This document shows, in pieces, positions 1 to 8,668 of a stretch of DNA of 64,000 nucleotides. Position 1 is the first letter of the stretch, and each line of letters opens with the position of its first letter. A program made the position numbers and the translations under genes. The stretch covers positions 1,025,619 to 1,089,618 of the forward strand of contig NZ_JAGYPM010000001.1 in NCBI RefSeq assembly GCF_018343665.1. The letters run 5' to 3'. Origin of the DNA: Cytobacillus citreus (GTDB lineage Bacteria; Bacillota; Bacilli; Bacillales; Cytobacillaceae). The notes beneath the pieces are model-generated. The model saw only the letters and a program-made list of their open reading frames with translations, did not search any database and was not told the origin of the DNA.

Positions 1-17
1 TATCCTTTTTTCGCCAT
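1..17 (-). CDS. 5' end of an unidentified gene (partial)
   Basis: On the minus strand an AAGGAG ribosome site lies about 8 bases before an ATG at 17, giving Met-Ala-Lys-Lys-Gly before the window ends. Only five codons are visible, so the product cannot be named. The strong ribosome site is the reason for calling a real start here. Confidence 0.45.
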
Positions 18-90
18 ACAATCATCTCCTTCAATAAAAATCATTCTTAATCATACATTAAATACATTAGAAATAAAAGTAACTTGGTCT

Positions 91-225
91 TTAACTAAAA
101 ATTTCAATAAATAAGATTAAAATAAAAACAATTAAGCCATAAAATGATACATGCAAAAAAATTGTTGTTAATCCAAACTTAACATCTTCAAGGGTCATAC
201 CTCGCTTACGGATTCTAGTTCGCAT
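91..225 (-). CDS. small single-pass membrane protein, 44 aa
   Basis: A 44-codon frame starts at ATG 225 behind AAGGATGGTGAT. It has a basic head (MRTRIRKRGM, then TLEDVKFGL) followed by one hydrophobic segment of about 22 residues rich in Ile, Leu and Phe that runs nearly to the C terminus. This suggests a small protein anchored in the cytoplasmic membrane with its N terminus inside. It lies in the same direction as the partial gene at the window edge and could share its transcript. I do not recognise the family. The ribosome site and the coherent hydrophobic segment argue against chance. Confidence 0.5.
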   Translation of the reverse strand: MRTRIRKRGMTLEDVKFGLTTIFLHVSFYGLIVFILILFIEIFS

Positions 226-327
226 AATATCACCATCCTTAATAAAATATTATCTAAATCTAACAATATTGACAATATTCTACTAAGAAAAATTACCCAA
301 TTTAAATAATAGGTATTTACCTATTAT

Positions 328-528
328 TTAAAACTTCTTTTGCATTTGCTTTTGTTTGTTCATAATATCATAAGATTTTTCAATAATATCTGTTAAAACA
401 TCTGCTTTATACACTCTGCCAAGCTTAGTATTTTCCTGATAATAGTTAACGATTTCATCTAGTTTTTGTGATGTTTCTTGAGCAATTCGAACATTAAGCT
501 GAATTCTTTTTTCTTTGTCCAATATCAT
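328..528 (-). CDS. small ribbon-helix-helix-like DNA-binding protein, 66 aa
   Basis: The start at ATG 528 is chosen because GGAGG lies 9 bases upstream; an earlier in-frame ATG at 552 lacks a ribosome site. The product opens with charged residues, then RIQLNVRIAQETSQKLDEI, a short beta strand followed by a helix, as expected of a CopG/Arc-type ribbon-helix-helix fold. A second helix follows (YKADVLTDIIEKSYDIM) and a Lys/Gln tail. Such proteins bind DNA as dimers and often control their own gene. A near-perfect 26-bp palindrome lies upstream at 575-600, which fits autoregulation. No toxin partner is adjacent. The fold call is from sequence pattern only. Confidence 0.55.
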   Translation of the reverse strand: MILDKEKRIQLNVRIAQETSQKLDEIVNYYQENTKLGRVYKADVLTDIIEKSYDIMNKQKQMQKKF

Positions 529-574
529 CTTTAACAGCCTCCAAAATAGCATTTACTTCTAATCTATCATAACG

Positions 575-600
575 CTATCAATCTGCTAGCAGTTTGATAG
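575..600. promoter_or_regulatory. 26-bp palindrome, candidate operator
   Basis: The stretch from CTATCAATCTGC to GCAGTTTGATAG is a palindrome with one mismatched pair, and a further CTATCA half-site lies at 564-569. It sits 47 bp upstream of the start of the ribbon-helix-helix-like gene at 528 and about 130 bp before the divergent gene at 727, so it could control either. The role as an operator is inferred. Confidence 0.45.
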
Positions 601-726
601 TTAAATTATAGCATGCGCTAGCTCTTTATATGATAAATAATTTTTAATTCATTTTAAACTTCAATGTATTACATTTTGTGAATATTATTTCATCTACTAT
701 ACACAATAAAAAATGGAGGTGAGTTA

Positions 727-1203
727 ATGAATCATGTCATTGCTTTCATAATAAAAATTACTTCAAACTTTATTTTCTTATTTTTCATTCTAGGCTTTTT
801 ATATGACATGACAGTTGCGAACGTTTTAACAATTACAATAACTCTCAGTATTTTATCGTATATTATCGGTGATTTGATTATCTTACCAAGAACCAGCAAT
901 GTTGTAGCTACCGTTTTTGATTTCGGTTTAGCAATGCCAGTTATTTGGATATTTAGTGTAAGTTTAACCACAGGTAATAATATTAACTTATTTACTATGT
1001 CACTTATTTCATCTGCGGGAATTGCATTTTTTGAATCTTTTTTTAATAAGTATTTTGTTATCTATGTGGTTTATGGAGATGAAGACAAAGAACTTCAAGA
1101 TACATTTTTGCAATATCATACTGAAACTTCTGAAGAGTTTTATCCTTCTGAATTAATATCAGATGATAATAAAGATAGAGAAACACAAAAATCAAATGAG
1201 TAA
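727..1203 (+). CDS. DUF2512 (YndM-family) membrane protein, 158 aa
   Basis: The gene begins at ATG 727 behind GGAGGTGAGTTA. Residues 1-115 form four hydrophobic segments, and the C-terminal 45 residues are acidic and polar. The pattern IIGDLIILPRTSNVVATVFD with the following transmembrane helices matches the YndM/DUF2512 family of Bacillus, whose role is unknown. Length is typical of that family. It stands alone between a divergent small gene and its own terminator at 1210-1236, so it is probably monocistronic. Confidence 0.75.
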   Translation: MNHVIAFIIKITSNFIFLFFILGFLYDMTVANVLTITITLSILSYIIGDLIILPRTSNVVATVFDFGLAMPVIWIFSVSLTTGNNINLFTMSLISSAGIAFFESFFNKYFVIYVVYGDEDKELQDTFLQYHTETSEEFYPSELISDDNKDRETQKSNE

Positions 1204-1209
1204 AACCGT

Positions 1210-1236
1210 ATACCCAATTACACTATTGGGTATTTT
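1210..1236 (+). terminator. rho-independent terminator
   Basis: A perfect 9-bp stem, ATACCCAAT paired with ATTGGGTAT around a 6-base loop, is followed by TTTT. It lies 6 bases after the DUF2512 stop codon. Confidence 0.8.
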
Positions 1237-1246
1237 CATGTTAAAC

Positions 1247-1640
1247 TGTATTTTTCATTTTTAAAAATTTATAATCTCCCTTGCGTCCACTATCGACACT
1301 TCTTTTTAATAACTTCTTGTTTTTTATTCTTTAAACATGTCCCCCGAGAGATTTTCGATGTTGTCTTTCCAAGTTCTTTACACCTTCCGTGGTCTTCGTC
1401 TACATGCACCAGACTCGACTTCTCTTTGTCCTTATCAAAGGTTTCTTTTGACGGGCGGCAGGATTGGCTTGATGTTACAACCAGTTAGTTTGCTTGAACT
1501 TTTTTAAGAAAGTTACTTTGTCACAGGGCTTCAACATTAGATTTTCTTCATCAGTCGCCTGTCAGTTGCCGAGCGTCTTGGCATTTACTCGGATTGGACT
1601 TTCACCAACTTGCAATGAACGCTTGCCTGGGCACGCAATA
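1247..1640 (-). mobile_element. probable group II intron 5' RNA fragment (degraded)
   Basis: This gene-free stretch differs in composition from its surroundings. Read on the minus strand from about 1640 it starts GCGTGCCCAGGCAAGCG and then has GTTGGTGAAAGTCC, a pattern like the 5' end and early domain I of bacterial group II introns (a GTGYG-type start followed by a GGTGAAAGTCC-type stem). Later segments such as GAAGTCGAGTCTGG and AACATCGAAAATCTC also look like structured RNA. No reverse transcriptase frame and no domain V/VI end are visible, so it would be a truncated relic. It lies just downstream of the penicillin-binding protein terminator. It could instead be another structured repeat. 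Confidence 0.4.
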
Positions 1641-1645
1641 ACAAA

Positions 1646-1673
1646 AAAAGAATTGGATACCTCCAATTCTTCT
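1646..1673 (-). terminator. terminator of the penicillin-binding protein gene
   Basis: On the minus strand AAGAATTGGA pairs with TCCAATTCTT around a GGTA loop, followed by a T run. It overlaps the stop codon of the gene ending at 1672. Confidence 0.75.
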
Positions 1674-3741
1674 ACTGGTTAAGCAGTTTATTCCATTTCT
1701 CTTTAAGAAAATCGCCAAATTGTTCGAGTTCAGTTACACCTTCAGATAGTTTTTCTTTCCATTTTGGCAGTTCTTGTTTTATCTTATCAGTACTTTCTTT
1801 TATCGTTTTCTCAATTTCTTCTTTTTTATCTTGCTGTGTAAGCTTTTCATTAACTGATTTTGTTGAAAATTCAGCAGGCTCAATATATGGAAGCGTATTC
1901 TCCATAATTGCTTTAAATATAGGTACAACCGTTTCTGAACTTCTGCTTGATAAATAATGCTCTCGATCAGTTTTATCATATCCAACCCAAACAGCACCGA
2001 CTAGGTTTGGCGTGTATCCCACAAACCATTGATCTTTCGTTCCGTTAATATCTTTATAAGGAAGTTGGGTGGAACCTGTTTTTCCGGCAAGTTGAACTCC
2101 ATTGATTTTTGTACCTTGTCCGGTTCCAGATTCAACGACATTAAGAAGCATTGACGTCATTTGGTTTGCAACCGATTTGGTAGTTACTTTAACTGTTTCC
2201 TTCTTTCTTTCAGCAATAATGTTTCCAGTAGGACCTACTATTTTCGTAATTAGATGGGCATCCTTTCTTTTCCCTTCATTAGGAAAGACTGAATAGGCTT
2301 CAGCGAGTTTTAATGGTGAAATACCTTTATGCATGCCTCCTAATGCTATTCCCAAATATTCGTCCTCTTTTTCTAAAGGGATACCAAAACGATTCAATGA
2401 ATCAATCCCCTTTTCCAGTCCGATTTGATCAAGCAGCCAGACCGCTGGAACATTTAGGGAATCCTCGATGGCTTTATACATTGGGACTTCACCTGAAAAA
2501 GTCTTTGAAGCATTTTCAGGTTTATATTTTCCAAAAACCATTGGTTCATCCTTTAGCATTGATGTTGCATTATAGCCTTCCTCAAGTGCTGGTGTATAGA
2601 CAGCCAGTGGCTTTAGAGTTGAACCAGGTTGGGCTTTTAAATGAGTCGCGCGATTAAAACCACGGAATACATGGTCTCCGCGTCCGCCAACAAGTCCCCT
2701 TACTCCTCCTGATTCAGGATCTAAAAGAACAGAACCACTTTGGACGAGGACCCCATTTTTACCACGAGGAAATAAGTAATCCTGCTCATATACTTTTTCA
2801 AGTCCAGCTTGAATATTTTGATCCATTTCTGTATAAATTCGGTATCCTCTTGTGAAAATTTCTTCCTGAGTTAAGCCGTACTTATTAATAGCCTCATCAA
2901 GTACTGCATCTACATAATATGGATATTTTCTCTCTACAAAGCTTCCTTTTCCTTCTTCAAGCTGAATCTTTTCAGAAATGGCTTCCTTGTATTCCGATTC
3001 AGTAATCATAGAATGTTCTTTCATTTTGCCAAGCACCACATTACGTCGCTCTATGGCACCGTCATAATTTTTGTAAGGATCAAGTGCAGATGGTGATTTC
3101 AATAAGCCTGCCAAAAGAGCTGATTCACTAATCGTTAATTCCTTTGCACTTTTATTGAAATACTTATTAGAAGCTTGTTCGATGCCCCATGCACCACTCC
3201 CAAAATACACTTGATTTAAGTACATTTGGAGAATCTCATCTTTTTTGTAATACTTTTCAATTTCTACTGCTAAAAATAATTCCTCTATCTTTCTTTTATA
3301 AGTCTTTTCTGGTGAAAGTAATGCATTTTTAGCAAGTTGTTGGGTTATAGTACTTCCTCCACCAGTAATTCTGCCAGCAAATAAATTTTTGAAAAAAGCA
3401 CGTGCCATTCCTTTTATATCAAAGCCATTATGCTTATAGAAGCGTTCATCCTCAATGGCTACCACGGCATTTTTTACATAATCAGGCAATTCCTCAATAA
3501 TTATTCCCTCAGACCGATTCGTAGCTAATGTGCTGGCAACTTCCCCATCTTTATCATAAATAATCGTAGATTGCTTTAACCCTTCTTGCAATGATTCCAC
3601 ATTCGCTGTTGCTGCTAAAAAAGCGAAAAATAAGATGGTTAATAATAAAAATGTTAGAACGATCAACATTAATATTTTTGTTATATGCTTATTTCGCCAA
3701 AAACGTTTTATACTTTCCCATATAGGTTGTAGTCTTTTCAT
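1672..3741 (-). CDS. class A penicillin-binding protein (transglycosylase and transpeptidase)
   Basis: A bifunctional cell-wall synthase of 689 residues that polymerises lipid II glycan strands and cross-links their peptides outside the membrane. A single membrane anchor spans residues 22-46. The glycosyltransferase domain shows EDERF with catalytic Glu97 and GGSTITQQ at 128-135. The transpeptidase domain shows STLK (Ser374 to Lys377), SLN at 428-430 and KTGS at 554-557, so all catalytic motifs are present. The Lys/Glu-rich C-terminal 60 residues resemble a coiled extension. Length fits the Bacillus PbpF/PbpG group, which act in spore wall synthesis, but I cannot separate the paralogues. AAGGAG precedes ATG 3741. 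It appears monocistronic. Confidence 0.9.
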   Translation of the reverse strand: MKRLQPIWESIKRFWRNKHITKILMLIVLTFLLLTILFFAFLAATANVESLQEGLKQSTIIYDKDGEVASTLATNRSEGIIIEELPDYVKNAVVAIEDERFYKHNGFDIKGMARAFFKNLFAGRITGGGSTITQQLAKNALLSPEKTYKRKIEELFLAVEIEKYYKKDEILQMYLNQVYFGSGAWGIEQASNKYFNKSAKELTISESALLAGLLKSPSALDPYKNYDGAIERRNVVLGKMKEHSMITESEYKEAISEKIQLEEGKGSFVERKYPYYVDAVLDEAINKYGLTQEEIFTRGYRIYTEMDQNIQAGLEKVYEQDYLFPRGKNGVLVQSGSVLLDPESGGVRGLVGGRGDHVFRGFNRATHLKAQPGSTLKPLAVYTPALEEGYNATSMLKDEPMVFGKYKPENASKTFSGEVPMYKAIEDSLNVPAVWLLDQIGLEKGIDSLNRFGIPLEKEDEYLGIALGGMHKGISPLKLAEAYSVFPNEGKRKDAHLITKIVGPTGNIIAERKKETVKVTTKSVANQMTSMLLNVVESGTGQGTKINGVQLAGKTGSTQLPYKDINGTKDQWFVGYTPNLVGAVWVGYDKTDREHYLSSRSSETVVPIFKAIMENTLPYIEPAEFSTKSVNEKLTQQDKKEEIEKTIKESTDKIKQELPKWKEKLSEGVTELEQFGDFLKEKWNKLLNQ

Positions 3742-3948
3742 TGTATCTCCTTACCTGCTACTATTAAAGTTTCTCTTTTATTATAATATAAACGTAAAAT
3801 ATTGTTAAAAGTTTCACTTATTCTTTTATCTTGACCTTTTGTAAGATGCATATTATATTTATATATGCGATGAGCTAATTGCGTAAGTCGATTAACAATC
3901 CAAGATGGAATGCACGAATGTGGCGTGCAGTTAATCGCCGCAATACGT

Positions 3949-3978
3949 AAAGGATGCCGTAACTGGCATCCTTTTTTA
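3949..3978 (+). terminator. terminator-like hairpin in a gene-free gap
   Basis: AAGGATGCC pairs with GGCATCCTT around GTAACT and is followed by six Ts on the plus strand. No convincing plus-strand gene lies upstream. The only hint is a 23-codon frame beginning at a TTG near 3879 without a ribosome site. The rest of 3742-4152 shows nothing else I can support. Confidence 0.6.
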
Positions 3979-4152
3979 ATTGATATCATACCTTTATTCG
4001 ATATAAAGAAATGTTTAGCTCCACAAGATAGGCTTAGGAAGCATATATATTGCAAAACCAATAGAAAAGCTTTTGGGAGGACTTCGCGTAATTTTTGACC
4101 TCTCGTGTCTAAAGTCCACCAAGAAGTATATAAAACACCTTTCTCACCTGCC

Positions 4153-5454
4153 TTATCCTTGTTGGGGGTGACATTGGCGGTTCCGCTTATCTTTTGTGAT
4201 AATAAAATTTTTTTCAACATATGCCCAATTTTGTGGAAAGGGCAAACTTAATTGCCAGTAGGTTGTCCCTAGAAGATGATATTGATCTATTAGTTTATAT
4301 TTTTCAGAATAGCTGCGGATGTCGTCAAACCAAACGGTATGCTTATCTTGCTTAATCCAATAATTATACCAAGGGGTAGCAGCATGTAAATCATAATTGA
4401 TAACTGCACCTGTTGAAATGGCCCGATTTTGTGCACCTAGAAGTGAAATTGCACTCGTAAAGCTGTCAATATTTCTCCAATCATATCCATATAAAGGTAG
4501 TGCCATTTGCAGTTTCTGTGGTTGAATTAAACTGATGGAGTAGCGAATTACCTCCTCTATCCACCAAATTGGTGCTACAGGATTTGGAGGCCCCGTTGGA
4601 TATCCATAATCAATCGTCATTACTGCAACAATATCTGCAGCATCGCCAATAGCCTTATAATCATATGCACCTATAATACGATTCGTTGGAATATCTTCCG
4701 TTTTTGCATGGACATTGACATGAAGAATGAATGAACCTAATGCTTGTTTTAATTCATGAAGAAATTGAGAGAAATTATTTCTCCGTGGCGGGGGAATAAA
4801 TTCAAAGTCAATACTAACCCCTTGATATCCTTTTTCCGTTATAAAATTCATGATACTTTTAATTAAGTTTTGCCTGTAAATTGGATTTTCAAGCACTTTT
4901 CCAATAAGTTCCGGACTAAATTTTTGATCCGCATAATTCCTTATCATTAATAGTGGAATGACATCTAACCGTTTACTTTCTGCAACAATTTGAGTATCAT
5001 CTAAAGTTAAATACGCGGAACCTTCATTTGTTAATGAATAAGAGACTACTGCTAAATAAGTGAGATTATGTGCAATTTGGTTTAATACAGGGATAAATGA
5101 ATCTGGATTAAATGGAATGATGAAACCTAGTGTTTGCATGGAAAGCTTTTGTGAAGAAGGAATATTAATTTTTTGACCAATATATAGATTATTTGGATTT
5201 ATGGAAGGATTAGCTAAGAGGATTAAATTAACATTCGTATTGTACTGCTGAGCAATTTTCCAAATTGAATCTCCAGGTATTATTATTTTTGATCTAATGG
5301 GTAATGTTTGATCAGGGATATAGAGGGCTAAACCAGGTATGATCCTACTATTTTGAACTAACCTATTTACATTTATGATTGATTCGATCGGTACTCCATA
5401 GAGCTGAGATATTGCCCATAAAGAATCCCCTTTTTGGACGATGTGTATCGACAT
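4153..5454 (-). CDS. LysM-GH18 spore cortex hydrolase (SleL/YaaH type)
   Basis: A 433-residue protein with two LysM peptidoglycan-binding repeats (about 2-46 and 54-99) followed by a glycoside hydrolase 18 domain (about 107-420). The GH18 catalytic signature is present as VSIDFEF with the acid Glu218, and the barrel end (LLGTTYWQLSLPFPQNW) is intact. The architecture and size match SleL/YaaH, which cleave cortex fragments containing muramic-delta-lactam during germination. No signal peptide is present, as usual for this family, which is placed in the spore coat layers during sporulation. The start at 5454 follows AGGAGGTGTGAGGACAG. A possible SigE promoter lies upstream. Confidence 0.88.
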   Translation of the reverse strand: MSIHIVQKGDSLWAISQLYGVPIESIINVNRLVQNSRIIPGLALYIPDQTLPIRSKIIIPGDSIWKIAQQYNTNVNLILLANPSINPNNLYIGQKINIPSSQKLSMQTLGFIIPFNPDSFIPVLNQIAHNLTYLAVVSYSLTNEGSAYLTLDDTQIVAESKRLDVIPLLMIRNYADQKFSPELIGKVLENPIYRQNLIKSIMNFITEKGYQGVSIDFEFIPPPRRNNFSQFLHELKQALGSFILHVNVHAKTEDIPTNRIIGAYDYKAIGDAADIVAVMTIDYGYPTGPPNPVAPIWWIEEVIRYSISLIQPQKLQMALPLYGYDWRNIDSFTSAISLLGAQNRAISTGAVINYDLHAATPWYNYWIKQDKHTVWFDDIRSYSEKYKLIDQYHLLGTTYWQLSLPFPQNWAYVEKNFIITKDKRNRQCHPQQG

Positions 5455-5489
5455 CTGTCCTCACACCTCCTATAATAAAACCTTAATTT

Positions 5490-5519
5490 ATTTTATGGGG
5501 TATTCATCTCTAAATAGTA
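5490..5519 (-). promoter_or_regulatory. possible SigE-type promoter
   Basis: On the minus strand CTATT is followed after 15 bases by CATAAAAT, resembling the mother-cell SigE -10 pattern CATANNNT. It lies 36-65 bases upstream of the cortex hydrolase start, consistent with mother-cell expression. The match is partial. Confidence 0.35.
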
Positions 5520-5535
5520 CATAAACAGATGAATG

Positions 5536-5617
5536 AAAAAAAGCACTCAAATTATGAACTGTCCTCCGAATGACTTGCAATTTCTAAGAATCGGGGGACA
5601 GTGCAATTTGGGTGCTC
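5536..5617 (-). terminator. long imperfect inverted repeat, terminator
   Basis: Arms AGCACTCAAATT...CTGTCC and GGACAGTGCAATTTGGGTGCT face each other across about 30 bases. On the minus strand the hairpin is followed by a run of Ts. It lies 26 bases beyond the stop of the TerD gene at 5643 and probably ends that transcript before the cortex hydrolase promoter. Confidence 0.65.
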
Positions 5618-5642
5618 TTTCATTCTTTTTTAAGATGATTCT

Positions 5643-6221
5643 TTAAACTTGCAAACCGTAATTACGACATAATGCAGCTAATCCGCCTGAAAAACCGCTG
5701 CCGATAGCATTGAACTTCCAATCATTGCCATGACGGTAAAGTTCACATATGACAACAGCTGTTTCGATTGAAAAATCTTCACCTAAATCAAAACGTAATA
5801 ATTCTTGTTGATTAGAATTATCTAATAGGCGAACAAATGCGTTTGATACTTGACCAAAGTTTTGTTGACGAAGTTCTGCATCATGTATTGTTACAGTTAT
5901 ACCAATACGATCAACATAGGAAGGTATTTTTGTAAAGTCAACGACTAGCTGCTCATCGTCTCCATCCCCTTCACCTGTGCGGTTATCTCCGGAATGTACA
6001 ATCCCTCCGCTTGGATGTTGAAGATTATTATAAAAAACAAAATCATGGTCGTTTTGGCATCTATTATTGGCATCCACTAAAAAAGCTGAGGCGTCTAAGT
6101 CAAAATCATGCCTACCTTGATATTTATTCGTATCCCAGCCAAGTCCAATAATTACCTTCGTTAAACCTGGGTTTGTTTTTGTTAAGTCAATCCTTTGTCC
6201 CTTTGCCAATTGAATTCCCAC
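5643..6221 (-). CDS. TerD-family stress protein, 192 aa
   Basis: A complete cytoplasmic TerD/CABP domain. TerD proteins bind calcium and are linked to tellurite, metal and general stress resistance, with an unclear biochemical role. The calcium-site residues are visible: DFDLDAS at 39-45 and GEGDGDDE at 83-90, plus the C-terminal strand [17 protein letters not shown]. The length equals that of B. subtilis YceE. It lies 75 bp downstream of a second TerD gene in the same direction, matching the yceD-yceE pair. AGGAGG precedes the ATG at 6221. The TerC-like and TelA-like genes of the B. subtilis cluster are not beside it. Confidence 0.9.
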   Translation of the reverse strand: MGIQLAKGQRIDLTKTNPGLTKVIIGLGWDTNKYQGRHDFDLDASAFLVDANNRCQNDHDFVFYNNLQHPSGGIVHSGDNRTGEGDGDDEQLVVDFTKIPSYVDRIGITVTIHDAELRQQNFGQVSNAFVRLLDNSNQQELLRFDLGEDFSIETAVVICELYRHGNDWKFNAIGSGFSGGLAALCRNYGLQV

Positions 6222-6296
6222 TTGAAAATCCTCCTATAAAAATGTTTATTCAATTGTAAAGCTGGAAAATAAATATGCCTTTCCTGCTTTTCACTA

Positions 6297-6878
6297 TTAT
6301 CCGACTTGTAAACCAAAGTCCGTAGCAATACGTGCTAATCCACCTTGATAACCAGAACCTACTGCAGAGAATTTCCATTCATCACTATGCCTGTATAATT
6401 CACCGACAATGATCGCCGTTTCAATAGAAAAGTCTTCTCCTAGATCATAACGGATGACTTCTTCATTCGTTTCTTCATTTACAATTCTTACAAAAGCGTT
6501 AGAAACTTGACCAAAATTTTGTCCACGGTTTTCCCCATCATGAATAGTAATGACGAAAGAAATTCTCTCGATATTCGCAGGAACAGCATATAAATTTACT
6601 TTTACTTGCTCATCATCGCCGTCCCCTTCACCTGTACGGTTATCACCTGTATGTACTACTGACCCATTTCCGCCTTCTAGCTGATTATAGAAAATAAAAT
6701 CTTTATCGGAAGCGCATTTTCCAGATGCATCTAATAGAAAAATACTAGCATCTAAATCAAAATCCTGGCCCCCGTCATATTTATTTGTATCCCATCCAAG
6801 TCCTACAATCACTTTTGTTAATCCAGGGTTTGTTTTTGTTAAATCTACCTTTTGCCCTTTTGATAAAGAAATAGCCAT
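6297..6878 (-). CDS. TerD-family stress protein, 193 aa
   Basis: First gene of a two-gene TerD operon. I choose ATG 6878 ([15 protein letters not shown]) because an AAGGGA ribosome site lies 9 bases upstream and the resulting 193 residues match the usual TerD length. The frame is open further upstream to 6935, but those codons lack family similarity. Calcium-binding motifs DFDLDAS and GEGDGDDE are intact, so it should be a functional TerD fold. It is very similar to the following gene, pointing to an old tandem duplication. A divergent TerD-vWA gene starts 357 bp away, so the intergenic region probably holds back-to-back promoters. Confidence 0.9.
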   Translation of the reverse strand: MAISLSKGQKVDLTKTNPGLTKVIVGLGWDTNKYDGGQDFDLDASIFLLDASGKCASDKDFIFYNQLEGGNGSVVHTGDNRTGEGDGDDEQVKVNLYAVPANIERISFVITIHDGENRGQNFGQVSNAFVRIVNEETNEEVIRYDLGEDFSIETAIIVGELYRHSDEWKFSAVGSGYQGGLARIATDFGLQVG

Positions 6879-7234
6879 TAACAATCGTCCCTTCATTATT
6901 TTATTAGATCTTCCTATTTCATCAGGAAGGATCATCCAAGGTAAAAACTTTTTTCAATTAAAAAAGGTTTTCTTACTTTCATAGTGTACCCCTTCAATTG
7001 GGAAAGCGTAAACTAATAAGCCTTTTTTATTATTTATTTATATTCTACTAAAGAAAAATACCACTGACCACCTTATTTTAATTTACATTTACCATTAATG
7101 TAAAATTAAAGTAAAACTAAAAGACGATAAACAAGCTAAAATCTAAATTTTATAAAAAATGATATGGAAATAAAGGTGAATATTTATAATATTTGGTAAA
7201 ATAAGAGGTAACAAATGAAAGAGGTTGATAGATT

Positions 7235-8587
7235 ATGAAATCATTAGTTCGTGGCGAAAAGATTAAAATTTCAGATTGGAGTCCATCTCACCTGATTCAA
7301 GTAGATGTAGAAATTCAGTCAAGCTTTGAAATTGACATTACATGTTTTGGATTAAATCATGAACAAAAATTAACTGATGATCGTTATATGATTTTTTATA
7401 ACCAAAGCGAATCTCCTGCGCAAGAAATTAGGCTTTTAAGCAATAAGAGCGGTTCAGCTGCATTTTCAATTGATTTAACAAAACTTCCCTCCTCTTCCCA
7501 ACAATTAGTTTTTACAGCTACGATTGACGGCAACGGAACAATGTCGATGATTTCATCAGGAATAATTAGATTTAGTTCAAATGGCCAGTCCTTTGCTGAG
7601 TATAGATTTACAGGTAATGACTTTCAAAATGAAAAAGCAATTATCATTTCTGAAATCTATTTTAAAGCTCTTTGGAGACTATCCTCAGTCGGCAATGGAT
7701 TTAATGGCGGTTTAGCAGCTCTTCTAAAACATTTTGGCGGTGAGGTGGCAGAAGAACAAACAGAAGCTTCTTCACCACCAGTTAGCACGCCTATTCAAAA
7801 TAATAAAATTCAGCTTGAAAAGAAAATGGCTGAGAAAGCACCAAAACTTTTAGATCTTTCCAAAAAAGCGAAAGTAACTTTAGAAAAGGTAGGCTTAGGC
7901 ACTCACCAGGCAAAGGTTGCTTTATGTCTAGATATATCTGGATCAATGAGCTCCCTTTATCGATCTGGTAAAATTCAAGAATTCTCTGAAAAAATTCTAG
8001 CACTCGCAACACGATTTGATGATGATGGATCAATTGATATATTCCTATTTGGGGAAAAAGCCCATGATGTTGGTGAAATGACGATTGATAATTTTAATGG
8101 TTTTATATCAAATATTAATAGAAGCTTTCCATTAGAAGGCGGGACATATTATGGGAAAGTAATGAAAACAATACGAGAGCGCTATTTCGGCTATTCATTG
8201 AATAGGACGCCAATTACTAGAAATATGTCAGTGTATGTTATGTTTGTTACTGATGGTGCAACCTTTGATGAAGGGGTAACGATTGATCAAATCACTCAGT
8301 CATCTTATGAACCAATATTTTGGCAGTTTATGGCGATTGGAAAGTCAAATAAAGATGTGAAAAAGCGAGGGTTATTCCAAAGAATATTCCAATCAGATTT
8401 TTCATTCCTGGAACAGTTAGACAACTTAACGGGAAGATATATTGACAATGCAAACTTCTTTAGTGTTGAAGATCCATCAGGCATATCGGATGAAGTATTA
8501 TATGATTTGCTGATGGAAGAATACCCAGAGTGGGTAAAGTTAGCTACGTTAAAGCAGCTAATTGGAAATAATCAAGTAAGAGTGTGA
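7235..8587 (+). CDS. TerD-like plus von Willebrand A fusion protein (TerF-type)
   Basis: Of 450 residues, about 1-170 follow the TerD fold (KSLVRGEKIKISDW, then SVGNGFNGGLAALLKHFGG). A linker of about 50 residues leads to a von Willebrand A domain from about 225. Its metal site DISGS is at 233-237, with a later TDG. This is the TerF arrangement. The TerD part has lost the two acidic calcium motifs seen in the two neighbouring TerD proteins: there is no DxDLDAS and no GEGDGDDE. It may therefore work as an interaction module. The gene is divergent from the TerD pair. The start at ATG 7235 follows GAAAGAGGTTGATAGATT, and a shared terminator ends it at 8621-8649. Confidence 0.85.
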   Translation: MKSLVRGEKIKISDWSPSHLIQVDVEIQSSFEIDITCFGLNHEQKLTDDRYMIFYNQSESPAQEIRLLSNKSGSAAFSIDLTKLPSSSQQLVFTATIDGNGTMSMISSGIIRFSSNGQSFAEYRFTGNDFQNEKAIIISEIYFKALWRLSSVGNGFNGGLAALLKHFGGEVAEEQTEASSPPVSTPIQNNKIQLEKKMAEKAPKLLDLSKKAKVTLEKVGLGTHQAKVALCLDISGSMSSLYRSGKIQEFSEKILALATRFDDDGSIDIFLFGEKAHDVGEMTIDNFNGFISNINRSFPLEGGTYYGKVMKTIRERYFGYSLNRTPITRNMSVYVMFVTDGATFDEGVTIDQITQSSYEPIFWQFMAIGKSNKDVKKRGLFQRIFQSDFSFLEQLDNLTGRYIDNANFFSVEDPSGISDEVLYDLLMEEYPEWVKLATLKQLIGNNQVRV

Positions 8588-8620
8588 TGGGTTATTACCG
8601 ATAGAAGAAAATCAAACTAA

Positions 8621-8649
8621 AAAGGAAGGAGCGCTATACTCCTTCCTTT
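8621..8649. terminator. bidirectional terminator
   Basis: An 11-bp perfect stem, AAAGGAAGGAG with CTCCTTCCTTT around CGCTATA, sits between two convergent genes (stops at 8587 and 8669), with A runs before and Ts after. It can serve both strands. Confidence 0.8.
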
Positions 8650-8668
8650 AATACTTAATAAAGTAGTA

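Noticed and set aside
1560-1645. Cobalamin-riboswitch-like segment on the minus strand (CGGCAACTGACAGG)
   Set aside because: The B12 box and its surroundings are missing, and no B12-related gene lies downstream; an intron fragment fits better.
1494-1682. 62-codon plus-strand frame within the intron-like stretch
   Set aside because: It is an incidental frame on the complement of structured RNA-like sequence with no ribosome site.
3738-4220. 160-codon minus-strand frame between the penicillin-binding protein and the cortex hydrolase
   Set aside because: Amino-acid make-up is unlike a protein, it lies across a terminator-like hairpin, and it overlaps the end of the hydrolase gene.
6986-7013. 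SigB-like promoter (GTTTAC and GGGTAC on the minus strand) before the TerD operon
   Set aside because: The spacing between elements is 16 bases where 12-15 is usual, and the match is partial, so I do not call it although SigB control would fit.
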